Shown here: positions 23,996-34,510 of the stretch, in pieces
How the letters are laid out: the number at the start of each line of letters is the position of its first letter
How positions within the stretch are numbered: position 1 is the first letter of the stretch
Origin: Quillaja saponaria
Taxonomy: Eukaryota > Streptophyta > Magnoliopsida > Fabales > Quillajaceae
Length of the DNA: 64,000 bases
Direction of reading: 5' to 3'
Assembly: GCA_029379385.1 (NCBI GenBank)
Contig: CM055610.1
Location: 19,431,422-19,495,421 of the forward strand
Notes under the pieces: model-generated
Seen by the model: the letters and a program-made list of their open reading frames with translations, nothing else
What the model was told of the DNA's origin: nothing
Database searches by the model: none
Program-made: the position numbers and the translations under genes

Positions 23996-26085
23996 TCAAT
24001 GTATTGGGCAGGCATCAACTTTAATCCCTTTTGCAGTAGGACAAGAAACTAAGGGGCATCCATCTGGGTTGTTTCCCCAACAGTTGAGACTAATGCCCCT
24101 GGATCCCAGGGCAAGGACTAACACAAGATGGTCATGAAACTGTTCTGGCATCAAGACCAACAGAGAGGACACAATTATAGCGTTTCCACCACTCAGGTTG
24201 GTACCTATATACTACAAATCCAGACAGAAATCCAGCAATTATCCAACTGGTGAAGATCACAGCAGTTGCAGGGGCATCAATAATGTGGCACCCAACAAGA
24301 CGGGCCATGTGAATTAGGCGAATCCATTTTTGATTTGGAAATGTCCTGTCTGCAAACCAAACTACAATAGGAGCAATGGCTCCACCAAGGAAGAACCAAT
24401 TGATTTTGCCATATTCACCAAGGTCTCCAAATATTCTGCGCGGACCAACAAGTCCCCAGATAACAGATGCATCAAAGAATACACGATCCATCGGACATTT
24501 CCAAGGGCTGCCATGAGGCAACTTGGAGGTATCACAAAGGTTGGGGATGGTTCCCATTAGCCACCATGCAGTTATCTGGTAAACCAATACTGCTACTATC
24601 GTTCCTCTACCTGCAGTGCCACCACGGTACGTTATGCTTGAAAAACATTGAAGTCCTACACCATGCCCTTATGTTAGATATTCAAAAAAAAAAAAAAGGA
24701 AAAAAAGAAGAGAGAAATTAAAGAACTGACCTGTGCCATGAACATAATTCTTGGTGGAATCTTCATGTAGTGACCAAGCTTGAAGTCTTGCAAAAATGTT
24801 AAAGCTTGAGCCATGCTGATGTACCCGTAAACTTTAAAGCACACGTTCGCAACAGGGCGCCCTGGGACATGTATCCAATGATGTGTTCTGTTATATTGTT
24901 CAAACCAGGTTGCTGTCAAGCAAAAAGAAATGAATAGAAGTATGAGTTAAAAAAATTTCCTTTTAACACCAGTGCAAAATCAGTAGCCAATGGAACTCAA
25001 TTTGTAAGTCACCTGGTTTGTGGTGGCTTGGATTATACCAATTGGTAGAGTGAAGAAAATGGAAATGGAACATGCTAGTAGTACACCCCACCAAGGAAAT
25101 TGAAGTGATTCATTGTAATATTCACAAGCAAAAATAATTTCAGCGATGTTCACCACAACTCCACAAGGATGACGAGAAACCACCATATGGGTACTGATCA
25201 TTTGTACTTCTTCATAAGCCTTGTGTGTATATTCATTTTTTAACTGCCTCCAAAAACCCTTTTGGTTTGCTTCCATATATCACTGCATGTAACAAGTGTA
25301 AATAAACTTATACCTCCTGGGAAAAAGAAAAGGAAAAGAAAACTGAACTTACTTCCAGAAATTTGTAACAGCTGTTGCCTATTGGTGTGGTGGCTTGTAC
25401 CTAAAAGAAAAAGTCTGGAATTCGCAGGGAATCAGGGCATGGTAGTTCATCTCAACAGAGAACAAGGATATGTTTTCTCATCAGGATAATTCAAAATCCT
25501 ACAATTAATATAATGATCTAGTTGGATGCTTAATGTACTAATTATCTTCCATTAAAGAGTAGAATATGCATAATTGTAGCGACAAGTGTAGCAGATCCAA
25601 AACCATATGTCATTGCGAAGAAGGTACTGAGATTTACAGACCCAACTTCGCCTAAGCATCTCGATCGAGATGGAAGTCAGAATTAATGATGCTCAAAAGA
25701 TCATACTCTTAACCATTTGACATGGACAGCTTGCTAGAGAAAATAGGGAAGGTTTTGGCATCGTAGGCGTTGTTCTAGTAAGAAATGGGTGTCATCACAT
25801 ACATAACAAGGAAGAATCCAACAGCAACATTGGCAGTGGCAGACCATGGGCTACCTTGTGGACTTCCAAGTAAGAAGAAATTGTAGACCAATCAATTCCA
25901 AGCCATTCATACCAGAACCCAATTGTTGGACTAGGATGGACTTAGGAGCAGTCTAACAGACCCTTGATAAAGATGTTAGCGTGTAGAAAAGATAGCCAGG
26001 AAGAACATAGTAAGCAAAGCCACTTATCAACACAAGCAGAAAGAATTGGGTACGAGTTGTGCCGCCTTTAGGTTTTTTATTTTTT
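23996..26085 (-). pseudogene. OPT transporter pseudogene, copy A (5'-truncated, frameshifted)
   Basis: Exons 3-6 of the intact OPT gene at 29.6-32.7 kb are recognisable in order: about 25540-26085, 25010-25275, 24730-24912 and 23996-24600. Exons 1 and 2 are absent, and homology stops near 26085. The last exon has a frameshift pair turning the [17 protein letters not shown] region into [17 protein letters not shown]. Another frameshift sits near DARTVS. Exon 5 has lost a base after IHWIHV, exon 4 is disrupted around 25170-25260, and exon 3 has a stop after LTSLSRVC and further indels. The Gly/Trp-rich membrane segments ([30 protein letters not shown]) remain readable. No functional transporter can be made. 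Confidence 0.9.
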
Positions 26086-26385
26086 TGGTGTTTGTCCCTG
26101 GCACAGGGGCGCCCACAAGGACTTTCTGGTATTGTTGTTTCATATACAAATCTGATCTGTTTGTCGTCTCCTATATACACTATTTCATTGAGTTTCTTTA
26201 GCTGGGAAAGCAACCGACCAAACGAGATAGGGGAAGGAAGAAGAAAAGATTGACAAAGCACTGTATTGTTAAAAGGAACAACATTAAGAGATTATCCTGA
26301 AAAAGGACCCTCTTTTGCGTAGCAAAAACTACAGTGTTGAAAGGAAACTAAAGTTTTATCGCGTTAACTGATCGCTATAGCATGT

Positions 26386-26830
26386 ATGTCCTCCAATCCA
26401 CTAGGAGCCACATATGTAGCAGAAGTCCATTCCACACCTGCATTTGATACGTTCGCATCCAGAATTTCTTTCCACGTAGAATTTGCAGCTGGGACACTTC
26501 CGTCAATTTTCCATGCTGGCCAAATTTATCGCCATCTGATCATCATAACCACCCCGAATCCTTTTCATTCTCTTGAACATCTCATACGTAGATTCTGCAT
26601 GCCATGTGCACAGAAAAGTCTATTACGCACTCTGAACAAGTCACAACTTCCCCTCCGTCATCTACTAACAAAGCGGAGCAATCCTTAGAAAAAATTGTGA
26701 CCCAGGAATCAAAGATTCACATACTGAAGTTTCCCATCAAACAAGAACTTCTTGTGGCACAATGGAGATGAAATATTCTGGTTTCAATTCCACATTGCAG
26801 TTTATATTGGGGCAATGTATTCTGTGTTTC
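26386..26830 (-). pseudogene. RBR-type E3 ligase remnant, copy 2 (IBR to RING2)
   Basis: Minus-strand pieces in order: CPNINCNVELKPEYFISIVP, QEVLV, a stop, WETSVCESLIPGSQF; then KDCSALLVDDGGEVVTCSEC. The CAQCKxxWH part is altered. EMFKRMKRIRGGYDDQMAINL and then RKCPSCKFYVERNSGCERIK, followed by CRCGMDFCYICGS, give a RING2-like CxxC..CxCG..CxxC domain, ending in TAG and GGHTC. RBR ligases transfer ubiquitin through a RING2 cysteine. Several stops, lost IBR ligands and a missing RING1 show this copy is inactive. It lies between the OPT pseudogene and a C2H2 remnant. Confidence 0.8.
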
Positions 26831-26859
26831 TAGCCATGGCTTGATCTTTGCTTTCTGAT

Positions 26860-27190
26860 GCATTGCTGGGTTTGCTAGTATACACAAACTATTTTACTAC
26901 ATGTTGATAGTTTTGGCAATGTATTCAGCATTTTTTAGACATCAATTGCAAATTAATGGGTTGGATTTAAAACCATCTGTCCCTGTCTTTGGTATTAAAA
27001 CCATCTGTCCCTGTCTTTGGTATTTAATACCCAACTGTTTAAATGGGATATAGTATAATCCTCCCTCCTTAACAAATAATTAAATAAAAACAAAATTTAT
27101 AATATTAATTTTATTTAAATTGAAACACATTCTACATAGAACAGAAGGTTAAACAGACACACAAACACAACACAAACACACCAGACAAAG
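26860..27190. repeat. Copy of the local repeat between RBR and C2H2 remnants (27-bp internal duplication)
   Basis: Same ordered words as 11.8 and 21.3 kb. AAACCATCTGTCCCTGTC plus TTTGGTATT is repeated back to back at about 26970-27022, a slippage duplication not present in the other copies. Confidence 0.7.
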
Positions 27191-27289
27191 ACCACTATTA
27201 CCCGTTAGAGACCACTACTACTAGAGAATATTATATATCATCCATACCTGCTACAACTTTGGTCTACCGAGAATACTATATATCGAAGA

Positions 27290-27700
27290 TGCTTGCTAGT
27301 TTCGGCTTCGATGGTTGTTATCCACATGTATGGATAAATCGGCTTGGGCTCGGCAGCAATGAGGACATTGGTACTTTAAATCCGAGTGTCTATCCGTCGG
27401 CTTGGGCTCGGCAGCAATGAGGACATTGGTACTTTAAATCCGAGTGTCTATCCGTCATATGGGATTCAAGTGCCGACTGCATCATGAAATGCATATTGGG
27501 GCAAATATGGCAGAAGCCCTCAAAATCCTTAATGTGCGTGAGGTTGCCCTCATCCATTCCAGTGTTGTTGCAACTGGTATGTTACCTCTGTTCTTGTTCT
27601 TTTCGTATTTCCTCAGCTGCACTATCATATTTCTTATGCTTATGGCTCTTTGGCATTTTCAGGATTTGTGAGATGGGAATTGTGAGCAAGAAATGCAAAG
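27290..27700 (-). pseudogene. C2H2 zinc-finger gene remnant, copy 4 (best preserved)
   Basis: The minus strand from about 27660 reads MPKSHKHKKYDSAAEEIRKE, then a stop, GMDEGNLTHIKDFEGFCHIC, MMQSALESHMTDRH, SDLKYQCPHCCRAQADLSIH and VDNNH. This gives a basic N-terminus and two C2H2 fingers. Finger 1 retains C, C, H and H. Finger 2 has three residues fewer between its second C and first H than copy 1. A perfect 58-bp tandem duplication (27340-27397 and 27398-27455) splits the two fingers and puts a stop in frame. The parent protein, probably a nucleic-acid-binding zinc-finger protein, is not in the window. Confidence 0.72.
27340..27456. repeat. Perfect 58-bp tandem duplication
   Basis: CGGCTTGGGCTCGGCAGCAA through GTGTCTATCCGT occurs twice head to tail with no visible difference. 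It duplicates part of finger 2 of the C2H2 remnant and looks recent. Confidence 0.9.
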
Positions 27701-27889
27701 CTAAAATAGCTAGGAAATAATATTTGAAAGTTGTTGATAAACTTGCATGATACTTCATACGGAACTTGCATGATACAGATAAACTTTGCCTGATGCTTCA
27801 TCATATGTATTCACCCAGAAATACCACCACAATAATTATACCCCCAAAGGAAGTCTGGGCAAACTATGCTTTTTAGCCGAACTTGCCAA

Positions 27890-28296
27890 TGCTTGCATAC
27901 TTACATCCACGTAGACAGATATGCTTTGACCATGGAAAAACTACTTCACACATGTTGTATGCCACAATGAGAATTTTGATATCATCAGGCATAAACAGAA
28001 CTAGAAATTTATAACTAATACTGAGTTAGAGTTCAGGAATATTATAAAACAAATTGATAATATATTAGAAATATTGTAATAAATGACAGGTGTTGCAAGA
28101 CATTTTATTCATCACCAGAAGCACCACCCACCCAAAAGAAAGAAATAATATCACCTAGTCTATCATACCACGAATAATCTGATCATCAAAACCGAGATTG
28201 AAAAAAATAATGCCATATGAATCTTATATCCTATTGGCCTATTAAATGTTAAAAGAATTACTGCCAAAGATTATGGTCTTAACAACATATGAAACT
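27890..28296. repeat. ~400-bp repeat, copy 1 (partner at 34.1-34.5 kb)
   Basis: GACCATGGAAAAACTACTTC, GAGAATTTTGATATCATCAG, TCACCAGAAGCACCACCCA and CTTAACAACATATGAAACTC appear in the same order at 34110-34510. The left edge continues from the C2H2 repeat unit (AATGCTTGCATACTT). The right edge is fused directly to the truncated F-box copy B at about 28296. Confidence 0.85.
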
Positions 28297-28915
28297 CCTA
28301 CAAAGACAAGTTTTAAGTTGTAGATCTTCGTAGGGGACTCGGAAGGATTGATGTTGTTGACAGTAGCAAAAATAGTAACTTACTAAAAGATCATGGATGT
28401 GATGGTGGGGTTTCTACACCAGCTCCACGAATAGAATTGGTTTTGGAATGTGTATATGAAAGGTTTGCAGAAGAGTTAAAGAATACACAGAAGAACTATA
28501 TTGTGGAAACATCTAATGGAGATCTATTACTTGTCCAAAGGTTTTTGTATGAAGTAGACAATATCAAAAACAGTAAACTGCTTGGGACTTCGAGCTTCAC
28601 AAACTCCAATCTTCAAGTTGGGTTGATAGTTTGGGTGATCATGTCTTGTTCTTGGGTGATAATCACTCCATATCTATTTCAGCTCTTCAGTTTCCAGAGT
28701 GTCAAAGAAATTCCATATACTCCACTGATTATCAATCCGATCCTTACGAATACATACCTGATGGGCCTGTGACATTGGCTTCTACGACTTGGCTAGTACG
28801 ACTTTTACAACTCACTGTATACCAGGCTCATAGAAGAACTCACTATATACCAGGTTCATAGAAGAAGGACATCGATGCACCCCCAATATTGCAAAGATAT
28901 GATCAGTAATGGGAA
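28296..28915 (+). pseudogene. F-box/DUF295 fragment, copy B (5'-truncated)
   Basis: Homology to copy A starts at GACAAGTTTTAAGTTGTAGA (matching about codon 223 of copy A), so the F-box and half of DUF295 are missing. The remaining frame (IELVLECVYERFAEELKN.., ETSNGDLLLVQRFL) is broken by a one-base loss in GTAGACAATATC. Near the 3' end a 33-bp segment (CTCAC..ATACCAGG.TCATAGAAGAA) is duplicated. It keeps TGG where copy A has TAG. A truncated relic. Confidence 0.85.
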
Positions 28916-29199
28916 GTTGCAAGCAAACTACCTTTATTTTTCTAATTTTCTGATATAGTTGTTTTTGCTTTTATTATATCAATTTATTCATGTTCTTCTG
29001 ATGACACTATTTTTTAGTTTAAGTACTATTCATGCATATGTACAAAACCTGATTTCATAAATCTAAATACCAATTTGGTGCCTAAGAGCACACAGCACCA
29101 TTTGCGTAGGCTTTTGAATTCAATTCATTTTCTTGCCACTAAATATATATAGAAGCTACTCTATTGCTCTTCAGAAACATTTTCCACGTTAAACTCCCC

Positions 29200-29490
29200 T
29201 GATAACTCATCTAACAACTTTTTAAGATAGAGTGTCTTTTTTCTTCATGAATTAATTTGATGTCTCTCAAGCATATCTTATATTTCCAACTTCTATCTTA
29301 GGTTGGTAAACCAAATGTTGATATCTTGCACCAACATCAAGCTCTGATAACTCATCTAACAACTTTTTAAGATATAGTGTCTCTTTTCTTCATGAATTAA
29401 TTTGATGTCCCTCAAGCATATCTTATATTTCCATCTTTTATCCAAGGTTGGTAAACCAAATGTTGATATCTTGCACCAACATCAAGACTT
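29200..29490. repeat. ~145-bp tandem duplication in the copy B spacer
   Basis: GATAACTCATCTAACAACTT begins at about 29200 and again at about 29345. Each copy runs through TTCATGAATTAATTTGATGT and GTTGGTAAACCAAATGTTGA to CCAACATCAAG. Copy A of the F-box/OPT unit has a single version (about 23735-23880), so the doubling followed the large duplication. Confidence 0.85.
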
Positions 29491-29608
29491 CAAGAGTTCC
29501 ATAACAACTAATTGTAGAGAAAACGAAGACTAACTTTGAACTATTTACAGCAACAGGACAAGGTTGTTCTAAACACAACATGAAAAGCTGGCTTATAGTT
29601 GAATTTGA

Positions 29609-32600
29609 TCAATGTACTGGGCAGGCATCAACTTTAATCCCTTTTGCAGTAGGACAAGAAGCTAAGGGACATCCATCTGGGCTGTTTCCCCACCAGCTGA
29701 GACCAATGCCCCTGGACCCCAGGGCAAGGAATAACAAGATGGTCATGAAGGCTGTTCCGGCATCAAGACCACCAGAGAGGACATAATTATAGCGCTTCCA
29801 CCACTCGGGTCGATATCTATATACTACAAATCCAGACAGAAATCCAGCAATTATCCAACTGGTGAAGTTCACAGCAGTTGCGGGGGGCATCAATGATGTG
29901 GCACCCAACAAGACGGGCATGTGAATTAGGTGAATCCATTTTTGATTTGGAAATGCCCTGTCTGCAAGCCAAACTACAAGAGGAGCAATGGCTCCACCAA
30001 GGAAGAACCAATTGATTTTTTCATATTCACCAAGGTTTCCAAATATTCTGCGCGGACCAACAAGTCCCCAGATAACAGATGCATCAAAGAATACACGATC
30101 CATTGGACATGTCCAAGGGCTGCCATGAGGCAACTTGGAGGTATCACAAAGATTGGGGATGGTTCCCATTAGCCACCATGCAGTTATCTGGTAAACCAAT
30201 ACTGCTACTATCGTTCCTACTACCTGCAGTGCCACTAAGATTATGCTTGAAAAATAACCATGCCCTTATGTTAGATATTCAACAAAAAAAAAAAAGAGAG
30301 AGAGAAATTGAAAAACTAGACCTGTGCCATGAACATAATTCTTGGTGGAATCTTCATGTAGTGACCAAGCTTGAAGTCTTGCAAAAATGTTAAAGCTTGA
30401 GCCATGCTGATGTACCCATAAACTTTAAAGCACATGTTCGCAACAGGACGCTCTGGGTACATGTATCCAATGATGTATTCCGTTATAATGTTCAAACCAG
30501 GTTGCTGTCAAGCAAAAAGAAATGAATAGAAGTATGAGTTAAAACTTCTTCTTACAACAATGCAAAATCAGTAGCCAATGGAAATCAATTTGTAAATTAC
30601 CTGGTTTGTGGTGGCTTGGATTATACCAATTGGTAGAGTGAAGAAAATGGAAATGGCACATGCTAGCAGTACACCCCACCAAGGCAATTGAAGTGATTCA
30701 TTGTAATACTCACAAGCAAAAATAATTGCGGCGATGTTCACCACAAGGATGACAAGAAACCACCACATGGGTACTGATTTGTACTTCTTCATAAGCCTTG
30801 TGTGTATATCCATTTTTTTACTGCCTTCAAAAGCCCTTTTGGTTTGCTTCCATATATCACTGCATGTAACAAGTGTAAATAAACTTATACCTCCCAAGAA
30901 AAAGAAAAGGAAAAGAAAAAATGAACTTATTTCCAGAATTTGTAATAGCTGTTGCCTATTGATGTGGTGGCTTGTACCAGAAGAAAAAGTCGGGAACTCA
31001 CAGAGAATCAGCAGATGTTAGTTCATCTCAACAAAGAACAAGGATATGTTTTCTCATTTGGGTAATTCAAAATCTTACTAGTAATATAATGATCTAGTTG
31101 GATGCTTGACGTACTAATTACCTTCCATTAAAGAGTAGAACATGCATAATTGTAGCGGCAAGTGTAGCAAATCCAAGACCATATGTCATTGCAAAGAAGG
31201 TACTGAGATTTACAGACCCTGTCTTTGCATAAGCATCTCGATCGAGATGGAAATCAGAATTAATGACGCTCAAAATATCATACTCTGAACCATTTGACAT
31301 GAACAGCTTGCTAGAGAAAATAGGGAAGGTTTTGGCATTGTAGGCATTGTTCCAGTAAGCAATGGGTGTCATCACATACATAACGAGGAAGAATCCAACA
31401 GCAACATTGGCAGTGGCAAACCATGGGCTAGCTAGTGGACTCCCAAGGTAAGAAGAAATTGTAGACCAATCAATCCCAAGAGAACCAATTCCAAGGCCAT
31501 TCATACCAGAACCCAGTTGATGGACTAGGATAGACTTAGGAGCAGTCCAACATACCCATGATAAAGATGTTAGCATGTAGAAAAGATAGCCAGGAAGAAC
31601 ATAGTAAGCAAAGCCACTTATCAATACAAGCAGAAAGAATTGGGTACGAGTTGTGCCGCCTTTAGGTCTTTTTTCCTTCTCATGTAGAGCCCTGCAATTT
31701 TTTAGTTGGATGAATATGGTCATATATTCATTCAACTGTAACATCCTGTTGTTTTATTACCAAAAATACCAAACAGATACTACAATTTACCTAAATAATG
31801 AGACTTGAACCAGATTAGCTGGCCACCACATTTCTCCTGGCTCAACTAGAAATTTCCTGAAAAGTCCTGCCCAGCCAAACCCTAACACCTAGATTCAAAC
31901 AATAAGTATAACAGAAGAAAAAGAATTAGATATTTCCAGTAGAAGTTGCCAGCAGAAATTCACACAATTTGTCATGAAAGATCATTCTTTTGCATAATAA
32001 TCATCATACAGCTAACCCAAAATTTTGTTTTAATTTATTGATTCATACTGGGTGCTTCCAATAAATTTACTCACTGATTTTAAACTATAAATATAGTTGA
32101 AGAACATGCAGTGAACAAATTCACTGATGCAACTAGCTTTTATCTTTCTAATTAAGCTTCTAGAACTAAAAAATGACAAAAAAGTAGAAGACAGAACAAA
32201 ACCTGAGTGGTAATCATAACAAGCAAGGCCGGAAGGAAAGTGAGCTTCCTCTTATACAAGAGCTTAACAGCAGTCAAAATATGAGTAGCATAGACCGTTC
32301 CAGCACCGGAATTAGCAAAAATAGTAATCAGAACATGTTCCTTAATATTAAATGGCCCCGGATTCAGCGAAAACTCAAACCTTGTACCCTGAAAGAACTC
32401 ACGATTTGGCAGTGTCTTTGCCATGAAATGCCCTAATGGGACAACAGCAATCTGAGCAGAAATCGAAGTTATAATCAATGGCTGTGTCCTGTACCAAAAG
32501 AATTGGTTCACAAAGGACAACATAACACAAGCAGCAACACCCAAAACCCACATTCTAAATGTAAGCACAGGCATGTTGGGATCATCTGTTTTTGGCACTG

Positions 32601-32682
32601 TAAGATCAACTTGTTGAATTGGGCAATCCTCGTTCACCTCCTCAGAGGTACCCACCTTCTCAACCTCAAAAACATCAGCCAT
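29609..32682 (-). CDS. Oligopeptide transporter (OPT family), intact
   Basis: Six exons join in phase on the minus strand: 32203-32682, 31791-31888, 31122-31691, 30601-30859, 30322-30504 and 29609-30223. The protein is 734 residues, the usual OPT length, with about 16 hydrophobic segments. The hallmarks are present: [15 protein letters not shown] with NPG at residues 107-109, and KIPPR at about 520-524. The N-terminus is acidic and cytosolic in type. Family members in the plant peptide-transporter branch (AtOPT1-OPT9) move tetra/pentapeptides, glutathione conjugates or metal chelates with protons across the plasma membrane; which substrate applies here cannot be told. The orthologue may be OPT5- or OPT1-like. 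The 5'-truncated copy A is its pseudogene. No frameshift or internal stop was seen. Confidence 0.93.
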
Positions 32683-34105
32683 GGATTTGGAAACTGAGAG
32701 AAAACTTCAATTATGTATTACAACGAGAGGAAGAGAGGTATAACAGACCAAGAAGATGTCTCCCTCTATTTGATACCAAGCAAATACGGTGGCATTTATC
32801 TTGCTATAACACAGCTATTCTGGTAGTGGTTGAGTAAAGATTCTTCCTTTTGTAAGAAAAGAAGATACTGTGTCATATGTATTTATTATTAAGGATCACT
32901 TTAGTGTGTGAAAAAGTCCCACCGAAACCCAGACCTCCTGGTGCTTAGTAGGCAGAGCAATTTGATGTTGATGTTGATGTTGCCTTAAAAAGAACAAGGT
33001 ATTATATTGGGAATGGGAATGTAGCTGTCTTCCTTTCTTACTGTTGACTTTCATGTTCCATTTCAACTGTTACGGGTTACCATCGTATTCATACTATTTA
33101 TTTATTAAATTAAAAAATTTATGGAAAATTTATTATTATTTTTTAAGAATCAAATCTAAAAAGTTAATTAATAGCGTATATCAGTTTTACGCTACGAGGT
33201 CTAATTTTTACTCACACAAGCAGGTGTACGAATAATGTATGTCATTATTATTGACCTTTGGAGCTTTGATACTTACAGTCAGGACAGAGCTACATTGACT
33301 ATAGTTAGGATATAATAAAATTTTTATGAAATGAGGAAATGTGATCAATTATTTTCAGACTATTTATTTATTAAATAGAAAATTATTATTTAATATATGA
33401 TCAGTGTATAAAACAAAAACTGAAGTAATGTTACATCGCATTCTGTTTTGATGTTACCTTTCCAAAAGATTTTTGGAGGTTTCGTATTTAATTTAATTTT
33501 CATTTTTATTAATCCATTGTTTGGTAAATTTAGAAACTGTTAAAAAATTAGGTAAAATTTGCTGAAAGTACTGCCACAAGTAAATAAAAAATTGAGCAAA
33601 TGCAGACACTATTTATGACATAAAGTTTCATTAGTATATATATTTTTATTTTTATTTTTTTTAACCATGAATTTGATCATTTGAAAAAGATAAATATAGA
33701 CTAAATTCCACAGTCGCATTATCCATACTACCATGGCCCATATACTCAACTTTCAAAGACTTATCATCTAAGGCCACCTGCTGCCTTTTGAAAATAAGAA
33801 ATTCAATATATTTATTTTCGATTTCTTTCTTTATTATTTAAATGTTAAAAGTTTTGGTTCCATAAAAACATGTCAGCTTAACAATCCACTTGAAAGACTA
33901 ATTATACAATTATTTTGGCTATCTCTCCTCCAAGCCCCTCAACAATGACTGACAGATATCCTCCAACCACCACAATGCCACAACAATGATTGAGAGATAT
34001 ACAAACTCAATATAGTCGTGCTAACTACAAAGACATCCAATTTGTGGTTTAGAATTGAGATTTCAAGTTAGAAATCCAAATTCAATCTCATCAGAACCGA
34101 ATGGC
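32683..34105. other. OPT upstream and intergenic DNA
   Basis: Contains the presumed OPT promoter and 5' UTR (minus direction, from 32683), then AT-rich DNA. A (TTGATG)n-like stretch, TTGATGTTGATGTTGATGTT, lies at about 32961-32981. No gene recognised. Confidence 0.4.
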
Positions 34106-34107
34106 GA

Positions 34108-34510
34108 GAATGCTTGCATACTTGCATCCATGTAGACAGTATATGCTTTGACCATGGAAAAACTACTTCACACATGCTGTATGCCACAGTGAGAATTTTG
34201 ATATCATCAGGCATAAATAGAACTAGAAATTTATCACTAGTACTGAATTAGAGTTGAGTATTATAACAAAACACACCAAGTTGATAATATATTAGAAATG
34301 TTGTAATAAATGACAAGAGTTGCAAGACATTTGATTCATCACCAGAAGCACCACCCAATCAAAAAGAAAGAAATCATATCACCCAGTTAATTATATCACG
34401 AATAATTTGATAATCAAAACTCAGATTGAAAAAAAATGATGTCATATGAATCTTGGCCTTCAAAAGAATTACAACCAAAGATTATGATCTTAACAACATA
34501 TGAAACTCAT
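34108..34510. repeat. ~400-bp repeat, copy 2 (partner at 27.9-28.3 kb)
   Basis: Same ordered words as the partner, with scattered substitutions and a short deletion around TCTTGGCCTTCAAAAG. It continues at its right edge into CATACAACCACGAGGTGCAG, not into F-box sequence. The F-box junction at 28296 is therefore specific to copy 1. Confidence 0.85.

Noticed and set aside
24330..24721. Plus-strand frames over the OPT pseudogene (and the same at 29930-30393)
   Set aside because: They are antisense shadows of OPT exon 6. The protein similarity lies on the minus strand.
26386..26688. 100-codon plus-strand open frame
   Set aside because: Antisense shadow of the RBR remnant, whose Cys-rich IBR/RING2 reading is on the minus strand.
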